Source: Ceratorhiza oryzae-sativae (lineage: Eukaryota > Basidiomycota > Agaricomycetes > Cantharellales > Ceratobasidiaceae). Taken from it: a DNA stretch of 64,000 nt. The stretch covers positions 1,054,001 to 1,118,000 of the forward strand of contig JARWMV010000236.1 of the NCBI GenBank assembly GCA_030998015.1, given 5' to 3'. The notes beneath the pieces are model-generated. The model was given only the letters and a program-made list of their open reading frames with translations. It searched no databases and was not told the origin of the DNA. This document shows positions 12,513 to 24,535 of this stretch, in pieces. Position 1 is the first letter of the stretch. Each line of letters starts with the position of its first letter. The position numbers and the translations under genes are program-made.

Positions 12513-13470
12513 GGTTGGAGGCAAGTCTCCCCTTGGCAACCGTGGTGTGTCTAAGCAAGGAGTGGGAAGGCCGGCGCCGACAGCAGCACGTGACCTGCTG
12601 AGCAACAGCTATGTTTGTCTCGTGAATCAACCCTTGGCGATCGCAGCGAGCGGAGACTTGTGCGCTGGTCGTTCAGGCCATGTGTCCCGGCGGCGCATTC
12701 CGGAACAACGAGGGACCCGCGCGTCTAATTAAGATCGGACGCCATATGATTCTTGCGGAACTCCTGCAACAGTCTGATGCAGCACTTCGGTCCGCACGGT
12801 CCGCACTCATAAATGTGTTGGACGGGAATACCATAACCAATTCGAAGGCCACGCTCTCCAGCGCATCAAGTGGCTGCCAGGTCAGCTGGCCATGACAGAA
12901 TATGACCACATCCCGGCACCCTTCCCGCACACTTTTTTTTTCTAGCACTGTCCCACGACTAAACCTGCCCAGAACTGCTGCTACGTGCTCAGCAGGCTGC
13001 AAGGTACTACCGCAATTTTCTACCGTTTAACATGCCTCGCTTACAAGTTATTCCGATGTTTGTGCGCGCATACAGCTTGTGCGTATTTAGCGAGGAAGGC
13101 CACTACCGATCGACCCCCCCACGAGGACTACCCCTGGTCGCCCACCGTGCCGGATTGGCCGATCCTACTCCACCCCACCAAACGTGGTTGCTCGCAGAAT
13201 CCACGCTCACTACCTTTCTAGGACTCCAGGTCACTCCCATCACAAGAGTCTCTTCGTCCAGAAGCCAGCAAACGGGAATTCAATTCCCGTTTTATTATTT
13301 ATATCTATTTTCACAACTTTTTTCAGGCGCATCTCATATAGAGCCCGCTCTCGTTCCACGCCCTACCCGCCTCTTCCACCCCCGCAGCGTTTCAGAGCAA
13401 TCCCAGGCTCTCCGTATCGACGCCTCGGTTTCTCGACCTTACTTGGCATAAGTCCGGCTCCGTTGCCTCA
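12513..13470. promoter_or_regulatory. Divergent upstream region between Ytp1-like and Zn2Cys6 genes
   Basis: Nearly 1 kb without a supportable gene. The half near the Zn2Cys6 start is C/T-rich (for example 13290-13440), common before highly transcribed fungal starts. I saw no clear TATA box. Confidence 0.4.
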
Positions 13471-16400
13471 ATGGATCTCAATTTCCGCTTCATCCTCGAG
13501 GAGCCCCATGGAGGAGCCCCGCAGAAGGGACAACAACGAAAGCGAGCAAGACTCGTCACCGCTTGCGATGCATGGTAGGCTTCTGTCCTGTTCTTTTATC
13601 TTCTTTTTACCAATAAAATTGATCCGTGTTGAACGCTCACTCTATATACTCTCTATATAGTCGTGTCAAGAAGATCAAGTGCATTCGTACACCCAAGATC
13701 CAACAGTGTGAGGCGTGCCGAGTTAGCAATGGCGCTTGTATGTACGGCGATCGGGATAGGTAGATGACCTCGTCTACGTCATCTTCATCCTCACTAACCT
13801 CAACCACACTACTCTCAGGTACCAGGCAGAGCGAGGTCTGTCCTACTCCTACGCGACCCAAATCATTCGTGCCGAAAGCAACGACAATGATCAAAAGCCC
13901 GATGGCCACTCTACACCACCTCCAAACGCCTACCCACGTAGCACATCCTCACTCGACGGCCACTCAAGCTACCCATCCTCTCACCACTCTGACAGCGGTT
14001 TCCCCGACGCCCAACCCGAACAATCGCGAGCTAGCTCACGGAAGCGGAAGGGTTCCCCATTGGGCGAGGATATAATTTCACCCGACGCGCGCTTCCCGTC
14101 CCCCCATGGCACTCGGCCAGCACTGAACGGAACTAACCCAGTTTCCTCTGGTAATGCTAGCAACGCGATGCCGGATTTGAAACGCATAACGGTACCGTTC
14201 TTCAGGTAGATCCTAGACGCTCCTATCAGTTGAAATTATCCGACTAATCTCCCATGCAGATACTTTGGGCCAACAGCCAACACTCCTGGGTATAGGCGCG
14301 TCAAAGTGCGAACGCTTACGCTTGACGACGGTGGCTCGGTTGGCTCGCATACCTCCCAAGCCTCGTTCTCGCCTGCAGCGGATCTACTTCCATCTCCCAA
14401 AACCAAGATATCTTTCGCTCAGCCTCCTTCCTCTCCGCCGATATTTCGAGCGTTGCATCCGAATAGCAGCGCGCTAGCTAATGGCGAGGATGAAGAGCTA
14501 CCGGGCAACGATCTCGGGCATGATTCAGGATCATCAGGGCCAGCTACGGGCACAACAACACCTGTACATCCCCACATTCCCTCTTTCGAGTCCTCAGTAA
14601 TGGCAACAGCTGCCGCTTCGGGCCGCGACTGCCTATTCGACCCTGCCCGACCACGCTACCCAAACCCAAAATATCTAGGTCACCTGGCTAGTGAGAGGAT
14701 TTTATTTTCTCACAGGCGAGCGCTGTGCTAATGCGGATATCCATTAGATCTGTTCTTCGATCACTTGGCGTGCCATTTCCCATTCTTGGATCGTACGCAG
14801 GTTATGGCTCAAATTACGGATGGGACGCTCCCGGCGATCCTCGCAAATTGCTTAGCAGCTCTAGCCGTTCGGTGGGAAACTTTTCGGAAGGACTTTCTCC
14901 TACCCTGACACAAATGACTAGATTTTCCAACCGAAAAGATCTGCTGAAAGGACCCCGACATCTTGCGGGCGAGGCTTATTGCGATATGGCTAAGGTTTGT
15001 GGCTATATGCGAGATGAGGGCTCGATACTAAGACGACTTGGCTAGTTGCTTGTCGTGCATATGCTTTCGTGGCCATCAGTCGAGGTGCTCCAAGCACTAG
15101 TTCTGATCGCTTGGTCAGAGTTTGGAAGTGGCAGAGACAGCGGTCTCTGGATGTACAGCCGAGTGGGTACATTCCTGGCTGTACCGCATATGTGTTGACT
15201 GAAACTCAATGCGCAGATGGCCGTTGGAATGGCGATGGACCTGGGGTTGGGATTTGAGGCCACTGTCCAGCTGGCGGCGACCGAGTCCGAGCGCGAGAAA
15301 GTTAGACTAACCTGGTGGTCAACTCTCTTAATTGATCGCATCAACTCTTGGGGCACCGGCCGACCTATCGCCATCGCCGACGACCAGTTCGACACCGCAC
15401 TACCAGCTCTCACGTCTACCCCGGAGGACGCCTCTAATCCACCTCCGACTAGCTTTGTGTTTGGACACTTGTGCCGACTTGTTCAGCTCCGTGGCAAGTT
15501 AGGCGACGTTTTGAACAACAAAGTCAAGCGACCTGGTGCGCTTGACCTCGACGAAACGTTTGAGCTTTCGTAAGTAAAATATGGTGTACGCGTGAAATTC
15601 GTTGCTATAACACTTGCGTATAGTCAACTTCAGCACCAAATGACCACGTTCTATCAGTCTCTGCCTCCGAGCCTGGTATTCAACATTCAAAATTTTAGGC
15701 GATACTCGTGCCACAACCAGGCAGCAATCTTCCTCCTGCTTCACGCGATGTTCCACTCGGTGATAACGCTCCTACACCGGCCCTCCCTTCTTCAAAATTT
15801 TACTCCTGATGTCACGTTACCGCTAGCAACAAGCATAGACTTGTCTCGTTCGGCAAGTCTTCCGCATTGTTCCTATGCGTCCTATTCTTATACCCGTCTT
15901 CTATAGTCTGCCCGATCGATAGTGGACATGGTGATCCTTGCGGACGAGGTGGATCAGCAGGCACTCCTCGCAAATCCCTTCCTCGACTGACAGTACTCAC
16001 CGCGGCCCGCGCGTTCCTCGCGGAGAGGGAGACCCTTTCAAAGCCTCCCCCCAATATGTCGGCTATTACTGCGGTATTGACCCGACAATGGAGTGAAGCG
16101 AGCTTAGAGCGCTGTAAAGCCATCCTAGCCAAGATGTCGAAGTGCGTTTTTTTTTTTCAAGGTCTCGTTCGATTCCTGCTGATCTGACCAACGTGCTAGG
16201 TACTGGGGTGGGGTCGAGTGTGTCGAAGAATTCTAGACCAGCAATCTGCGGGGGACATGGACTTCGACGTAGGGGAACCTACCACTGGTTCGTGCTTCTT
16301 TATTCCCCACCATATGACATACATTCTGATAACCCATTTCACGCATATAGGGGATTCGCACATCTCCCGTAAGTTGATACGGTTTGTCCGATCCGAACGC

Positions 16401-16887
16401 ATTGCTTACCTCCTTCCTCCTCGCCGGCCTAGATCTCCGAGATGTTGAGCTTATCACTCAATGGGCTGCCAAAGCCTGGCGAAGGCACGTTGCAAACGGA
16501 CAACGTAAACGTGCCCCAGATGAGTTCAAGCCTCCAAATGGCGACATGGCTGGATTCGACATGTCATTCAACCGCACCGGTAGCATTGGTTCGTCTGAAA
16601 AGGCCGACAGTCCAGCTGGAGCGTCTGTTGGCATCACTGGTTTCCTCGATGGGCCAGTATATGGTGCCGACCTTCCCGATTTCTTGACCGACCAAAACGC
16701 ACTGAGAGTCTCATTCAATGCGGCCGAGGCAGACTTGAGCTTCTCTAATTCATCCGAGTTGTTCAATATCCCTGAAGGTTTCGAGGAGTTCCTCATCCGT
16801 CAGGCGGGCTTGGATAGTATGCCCGTAGATAACCCGTCAGATGACATGATCGCCCCGGCGTTCTCGACTCTCATCGGTCCTTGGTAA
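13471..16887 (+). CDS. Zn(II)2Cys6 transcription factor with fungal-specific TF domain; three frame breaks
   Basis: Gal4-type regulator. The binuclear zinc cluster uses C32, C35, C42, C51, C54 and C61 (CDACRVKKIKC, then CEACRVSNGAC), after a basic stretch, followed by a Ser/Pro-rich linker and a middle homology region (DLFFDHLACHFPFLD, LQALVLIAWSEFG, MAVGMAMDLGLG, RLTWWSTLLIDRINSWGTGRP). Exon 1 is 13471-13574, exon 2 13661-13759, exon 3 13819-14215. Intron 15853-15906 needs a GC donor. Downstream, the frame must shift at about 15987 (FLD then LTVLTAARAFL), at 16224 (VECV then RILDQQSAGD) and near 16387 (before SDPNALLTSFLLAGLD). The first two fit a missing C; the third fits one extra base or two missing. 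Targets cannot be read. Either consensus errors or a decaying gene. Confidence 0.8.
15853..15906 (+). other. GC-AG intron in the Zn2Cys6 gene
   Basis: The exon frame ends DLSRS and resumes SARSIVDMVILADE only if the 54-bp intron begins GCAAGT and ends at TAG 15904-15906. A GT two bases inside would give the wrong phase. Confidence 0.7.
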
Positions 16888-17269
16888 GCTTCGCAACCTG
16901 TTATGAAGAGACCAAACTGCTCATTTGGCGTTTCAGGTTCCCAATGGGCCAACACTTGTCGCGTGCGCCAAGCCCAACGCATTTCTAGTCTAAAAACACT
17001 TTCTCTTTAGCTCTTGCATTCGTTGACTTATTGAGCGTTTGGGTTGCTCGTGACATTGTATTAACAGACACGTACTGTATAATTATTTTCTCGTTCTGGA
17101 ATATCAATCACTTGCATTTATTGAGCTGTTCAGCGTCAATGGGAGATGCGCGAGCGCCTGAGATGAATTTGATAACAACTGGCCAAACGTAGCCAATCAG
17201 GGTTACCGAATCACACGTCTGTGCTCCTGACGATCACCTTAAAGTCATTGCTACGAGACTCATAACAAA
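16888..17269. other. Intergenic, Zn2Cys6 gene to QCR7
   Basis: 382 bp between tandem plus-strand genes, AT-rich after 16980; expected to hold the 3' UTR and the QCR7 promoter. Nothing else seen. Confidence 0.4.
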
Positions 17270-17841
17270 ATGTTTGGCCCTCTCGGTCTGTCGCTCGCTT
17301 CCCAAGTAAAGGCTTCTCGCAGCCTTCACAAGTTTTTGAACCCGATCGCTACGTTCTATGCGCAGGCTGTGGGGCACCGTAGGATGGGATTGAGATATGA
17401 CGACCTTTGTGAGTAACAGATATATTAAACGTAGGATAATTGGTTTGCTAAATATGAATGGGACATCCAGTGATTGAGGAGCGTGCGGATGTTCAGCGGG
17501 TATGTTATTCGCGAGCACGACTCGGCCCCTCCATTGAATCGGATGTACATCTAGGCCATCTCACGTCTCCCCGAAAAGGAGGCCTATGACCGTGCTTTCA
17601 GGCAACGGGTAGCTGTCCAGCAATCTGTGCTACACAAGGACCTACCCAAGTCTCAATGGCTCAAGCCGGAGGAGGTGAGTCTCGCATTCAAGTCCCTCGC
17701 CAACCCGGTGCCAACTAGAGAATAAACCGATCTCTCCTGCAGGATATTCGCTATCTGAAGCCATATGTTGACCAGGTCGCAGCGGAGGATTTGGAGCGCG
17801 CAGAGTGGGACAACATCACTGTGACCACAACCAAGCATTAG
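17270..17841 (+). CDS. QCR7: Cytochrome bc1 complex subunit 7 (14 kDa)
   Basis: Small matrix-facing subunit of respiratory complex III, 128 aa, the usual size. Four exons join cleanly: 17270-17408, 17471-17499, 17555-17674, 17743-17841. Family features: [14 protein letters not shown] opening, [23 protein letters not shown], the acidic [22 protein letters not shown] segment split by an intron, and the end [12 protein letters not shown]. It needs no cleaved presequence. All junctions are GT-AG and no break is seen. It lies just upstream of LETM1, another mitochondrial gene, on the same strand; coregulation is possible but not shown. Confidence 0.93.
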
Positions 17842-18312
17842 GCTTTATCTGCACGTTTTTAATATCAGCTTCATATCCTTCGCATAAAGATATGTTATTG
17901 AAAGGACTTTGCTGTCAGCTTCAACAGTTTTGAGCTTGACTCTCGATGAACAATACCTTGTGAGAATCGGCGCAAATTGTTCCGGTTTATTCCTTAGGAC
18001 CAATCGGTAACGGTAACATCCCAGAGATGCCGCGTTGAGGACGCGTTTGCTCCCACTCGTCTCGGCCACAACAACCCTACTCTGCTTTTGATGCTTTCGG
18101 GTCGTTATAATAAAATATAAAATATAAATCTTTCTCGAACTAACCGCAAACCAATCACGGAGGATTTCGGGATCACGGTGAGCTCCAAAACTCTGTCATT
18201 ATGCTTAAGTAAACCTAATAATGACATTTTAGAAGACTTTGAAGTAAGAGCCCCAGAGGTTTCGTCTAGACATATCAATCATCGTTGGCCATCGCCTCCC
18301 CTCGGCTTCAAC
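17842..18312. other. Intergenic, QCR7 to LETM1
   Basis: 471 bp with AT-rich stretches around 18105-18135. The LETM1 frame is open upstream of the chosen ATG as far as 18178, but without an ATG earlier than 18313 that gives a better presequence. Confidence 0.35.
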
Positions 18313-20757
<2,445 letters not shown>

Positions 20758-21066
20758 TGCCTTATGTATCAATGCATTGCGCTTTCCTTAGATGCTATTC
20801 TGCCCCTAATTATTGAATCGTGTATGCTATATCCTATTCTTGATGGACGACTCAGGTTTTTCTTTTTTGAGTCAGAAGATATAACAGTATCGATTTGGTC
20901 GAGTACGAGATGTGGATATAAACAGATATACTGCACTACGTCAGTTCGTCTCAGCCATATACGGGAATTAAAGGCAACAAAGTCGCGGCCCAGAAATATA
21001 CAATAATACTGAGAGAAATCGTTACCCCGCAACACGGGGCAGGTTCAGGGTGGCAGAATCCTCAGC
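20758..21066. repeat. 3' flank of the tandem MARVEL-like duplication, first copy
   Basis: From about 20918 this stretch matches 22780-22930 closely (ATATAAACAGATATACT..., GGCAACAAAGTC...), so the duplicated block includes sequence past the stop codons. Confidence 0.6.
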
Positions 21067-21982
21067 CTAGACAAGCGGGGTTCCTGGATAGCCATACGGA
21101 GGCTGGGCGTCATAGTTTTGCTGCATGGGAAGCTGAGCGACAGTCTTACTGGCCTGCTCGGGTTTAGGGGGAGGCGCAGGAACAGTTTCAGTCCAGACAA
21201 GGTCTTTGACCTCCGAGGTCCAGACGCGTCGTCCTTGGCCGTTTGCATGGACAGTATACACGATAAGCACGAGAACGTAACCAAAAACTGCAAGGTGAAA
21301 ACATAGCTTGAGTTGATCCAACGCTGGATTTAAGTGTTGGCTTACGAATAAGCCAATTGAGCCAAGAGAAGGCTTGGGCAACTTCATATTGTTGGCACAA
21401 TTGGTCGACTGGACGGGGTTGATGGTCAAGGGGAGTGAGTGAATGCGCAGACTGAACCACTTACAACGCAGCTGGCGGATACACCTCCCGTGGCATAGGT
21501 CATGTAGGAAGCCCAGGCTATTGTCCGTGCGCTTAGTATTGACTAGAGCTAATCATGAAGCCGAGGGGCTCACCCAGCCAGAGAATCCCGAGCAAACAAC
21601 AGAGGCCCAACTCAATAGAAACCCATGACAAGAAAGAACCCCGGCGAAGGATGCCAACAAGGAAGCTGTATACAACAATCAGATCGGTTTTGGAATTCAG
21701 CGACTTGAGGGTACGAACATGGGAAGGATGAGTACCCAGGTAAGCACTGAAACCCCAAGACCAACTCCTGAAAAGGGGTCTGAATGCTGGTTAGTATAAC
21801 TGCAGGGTACATGTCGCCGATGTATACCTTCAAACAGACTCAAGAAGTGACCAGCGATCCCCATGATGATCAAGGAGAACAGGAGGAGTGTAGCTGAAGC
21901 CCGAATGTCAGGCACTTGTTGTGAGAGCCAACATAGCTGACTCACGGAACAGGATGGTACGCAACACGTTTGGGAACGCCAT
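21067..21982 (-). CDS. Four-TM MARVEL-like membrane protein, tandem copy A
   Basis: Small membrane protein of unknown role. Start MAFPNVLRTILF at 21982 (exon 1 21946-21982). TM spans: ASATLLLFSLIIMGIAGHF, GLGVSVLTWVLILPMFV, SFLSWVSIELGLCCLLGILW, VFGYVLVLIVYTVHA. The cytosolic tail is Pro/Gln-rich and ends PPYGYPGTPLV at the stop at 21067. The layout is MARVEL-like: four spans with short loops. About six exons, most bounded by GT-AG. It is the close paralogue of 22935-23870, sharing exon structure, tail motif (PMQQNYDAQPPYG versus PMQQNYGAQPPYG), flanks and TATA box position. The MARVEL label is inference from topology. Confidence 0.65.
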
Positions 21983-22034
21983 GAGGGAGGAGAGAGAGAC
22001 ACAGATGTGGGCGTTGTGCGGTATCCAACGAGTT

Positions 22035-22044
22035 CTTTATAAAG
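22035..22044 (-). promoter_or_regulatory. TATA box of copy A
   Basis: Palindromic CTTTATAAAG, about 55 bp upstream of the copy A start codon; the same sequence at the same distance precedes copy B. Confidence 0.5.
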
Positions 22045-22303
22045 CATACAGGTTTTCCTTTTGAACAGTAGTCTGACAGTGGGCGTCTAGGTCTACCAAG
22101 ATGAATTCTTGGCCTAGCACATCACGGGGTAGCACGTCAAAATTGTATGCTGAAAAAAATATAAAAATAGCTCGTCATGGGGTTCTCGCTCCGCTAGTTC
22201 CCTTTTCCTCCGAGCGGTTTGGCCTTGTGTCTATGTAGCTCGTTGATCGCGTATTCTTAAAAAAAAATAGCACGTCACGAGTAAGCCCATGCAGTCACTC
22301 CTG

Positions 22304-22725
22304 AGAGAGCTTGGGCTTAGCCCCAATATCACTAATCAAACTATTTCTCGGGCCCAACGACATTGTCACTATGTAAAGTAAAACCTCTTGATCTGAAACG
22401 ACATGGGTAAGAGGCGTGTCAACAAAGATAGCGTCATTTTCATCATGGGGTATTCATGACCACCTTTACGAACCTACGGCAGGCTTGAATTCAACTCAGT
22501 TCCCGCATATTACGCGTGGTTTCCCCCACATCGAAAACGTCAAAATTAGTGTATTTTGAAACCCAGGGGTTTTAAATCAAGAGACCTGGCTGTACACCTA
22601 TCGCGCTCAACTGGCGTACCTCAAGTTCGATTCGCCCAGCGCTACCAAATTGTCCTTGTCACGGCATCAAAATATCACTATTAGCAGTGGTATTTTGGCA
22701 AATCGGGGCTAAGCCCAAGCTCTCT
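22304..22725. mobile_element. 422-bp MITE-like element with 21-bp terminal inverted repeats
   Basis: Bases 22304-22324 (AGAGAGCTTGGGCTTAG...) are the exact reverse complement of 22705-22725. Internal sequence also shows weaker inverted similarity (CTCTTGATCTGAAAC near 22388 against GTTTTAAATCAAGAGA near 22570). The paralogous copy B flank has an empty site: GCAGTCGATCATG-ATTC-AATCACGG at about 24038-24062, against GCAGTCACTCCTG-[element]-AATCACGG here. No ORF of note. A polymerase III B-box-like GTTCGATTC lies at 22625. Not recognised as a named family. Confidence 0.7.
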
Positions 22726-22934
22726 AATCACGGCACCGAGGGAGCCTGGGGGCTATTCTTTTGGCAACTCGCTGAGATGGTGGTATAAACAGATATACTA
22801 CATTACACCAGTTCGGCTCACACACACAGGAATCAAAGGCAACAAAGTCACAGCCCAGAAAGAAGCACATATAATACTAAGAAACATCGTTGCCCTGCAA
22901 GGCGAGGCAGGCTATGGGTGGCAGATTCATTACC

Positions 22935-23870
22935 TTAGACAGCGGGGGATCCTGGGTGGCCATACGGAGGCTGGGCCCCGTAATTTTGCTGCATGGGAGG
23001 TTGAACAACATTATTAGCCTGCTCGGGTTTTGCGGGAGGAACAGGATTGGTTCCAGTCCAAGCAAGGTCGCTGACGTCCGAGGTCCAGATGCTTCGTCCT
23101 TGGCCGTTTGCGCGGATGGCGTACACTAAAAGTACGACAACATAAGCGAAAACTGTAAGGTAGAGGCAGAGATTTAGTTAATATGGAACTGAATTTTAAT
23201 TGCTGGCTTACGAATGAGCCAATTGAGCCAAGAGAAGGCTTGGGCAGCTTGGTATTGACGGCAACCGTTCGCGAATCCGACTGGATGTGTTTGATAGTCA
23301 GGGGTAGTGAATGAATGCACGATTAGACTGCTTACAGTCGATCAGGTAGTCACAGTTGATGGATATACCTGCTGTGAGGCTAGTTATGTAGGAAGCCGAC
23401 GCTATTGGCCGTGAAGTTAGTATTGACTCAAGTCGGCGGTGAAGCCTTGGCTTACCCAGCCAGAGAACCCATAGAAAGCCACAGACACCCAACTCAACAG
23501 AAACCCATGACAAGAAAGAGCCCTGGCGAAGGATGCCAACAAGGAAGCTGCATACAACAGTCAGATCGGTTTTAGAATTCGGCGACTTGAGGGTACGAAC
23601 ATGGGAAGGATGAATACCCAAGTAAGCACCGAAACCGCAAGAGCGAAGGCTGAATAGGAGTCTGAACGCTTGTTAGTGTAATTGTAGAGTGAGAGTGAAT
23701 GTCGCCGGTACACACCTGCAGAAAAACTCAAGAAGTGACCAGCGATCCCCAAGACAATCAAGGAGAACAGGAGGAGTGTGGCTGAAGCCCGAATGTCAGG
23801 CACCTGTCGTGATAACCGACAGGGCTAACTTACCGAACGAGATGGTGCGGAACAGGTGGAGGAACGCCAT
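22935..23870 (-). CDS. Four-TM MARVEL-like membrane protein, tandem copy B
   Basis: Paralogue of 21067-21982. Start MAFLHLFRTISF at 23870, stop TAA at 22935. TM spans: ASATLLLFSLIVLGIAGHF, ALAVSVLTWVFILPMFV, SFLSWVSVELGVCGFLWVLW, VFAYVVVLLVYAIRA. Then the tail RANGQGRSIWTSDV, ending PPYGHPGSPAV. Gene order and the head-to-tail layout fit one segmental tandem duplication that took in promoter and 3' flank. Differences are spread over coding and noncoding parts, so the event is not recent. Unknown function; both copies keep open frames. Confidence 0.65.
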
Positions 23871-23922
23871 GAGCAAGGAGGGAGAGATACAGATGTGGGA
23901 GATGTGCAGTGCCCAACGAGTT

Positions 23923-23932
23923 CTTTATAAAG
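23923..23932 (-). promoter_or_regulatory. TATA box of copy B
   Basis: CTTTATAAAG about 55 bp upstream of the copy B start codon, matching copy A. Confidence 0.5.
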
Positions 23933-24535
23933 GATATAGGTGTTCCTAGTTGAACGGTCGTCTAATAAGTGGGCGTCTAGCCAAGCCAAGGCGAGCCCTT
24001 TGCCGGCACACGATGAGGACTATTTGGGCAAGCCCGTGCAGTCGATCATGATTCAATCACGGCACCGAGGCACAGCGGGATCCTGGAAGCTCTTCTTTTG
24101 GCAACCCACTGCATATGAACCCCTCGGAAAACAGTTAGTAACCTCGGATTTTGCGATCCCATAGCAACATCTCAGCCCTTGAACCATTGTTCAGGATGGA
24201 TGCCTAATATAAGCATGAAAAAGGGTGTACTGATTGTTTCGGCAGGACAAAAATGGTCGCACGTCCCTCGGCGGTTGGGGCTTCCCCGAGAGGAGGGATA
24301 AGACGGTTTGGAAACACGCAAACAACCCACGGTCGAACAATTGTGGCCCGGTCTTTCTTTTAGCATGACTCGACCCGTACTTGACCCAGGCCGATCGAGG
24401 GCGGCGATTGTTTGGCGGCGAAGGAGATGCCGCTTATATGTGAGCACTGCCACCTCACGTGGGACACGCGCCTAATGCGAGCCGGGCAACCGACCTTGGC
24501 TCGACTCGACTCGACCACAGCCTTCGCCCCCTGAG
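23933..24535. other. Upstream flank of copy B and of the Virilizer-like gene
   Basis: Divergent upstream region. Up to about 24115 it aligns with the copy A flank (22045-22303 and 22726-22780) and carries the empty site of the 422-bp element. The rest is unique, with no gene seen. Confidence 0.45.

Noticed and set aside
22615..22645. tRNA-like T-arm (GTTCGATTC)
   Set aside because: No acceptor stem, D-arm or anticodon arm can be folded around it; kept only as a B-box-like note within the 422-bp element.
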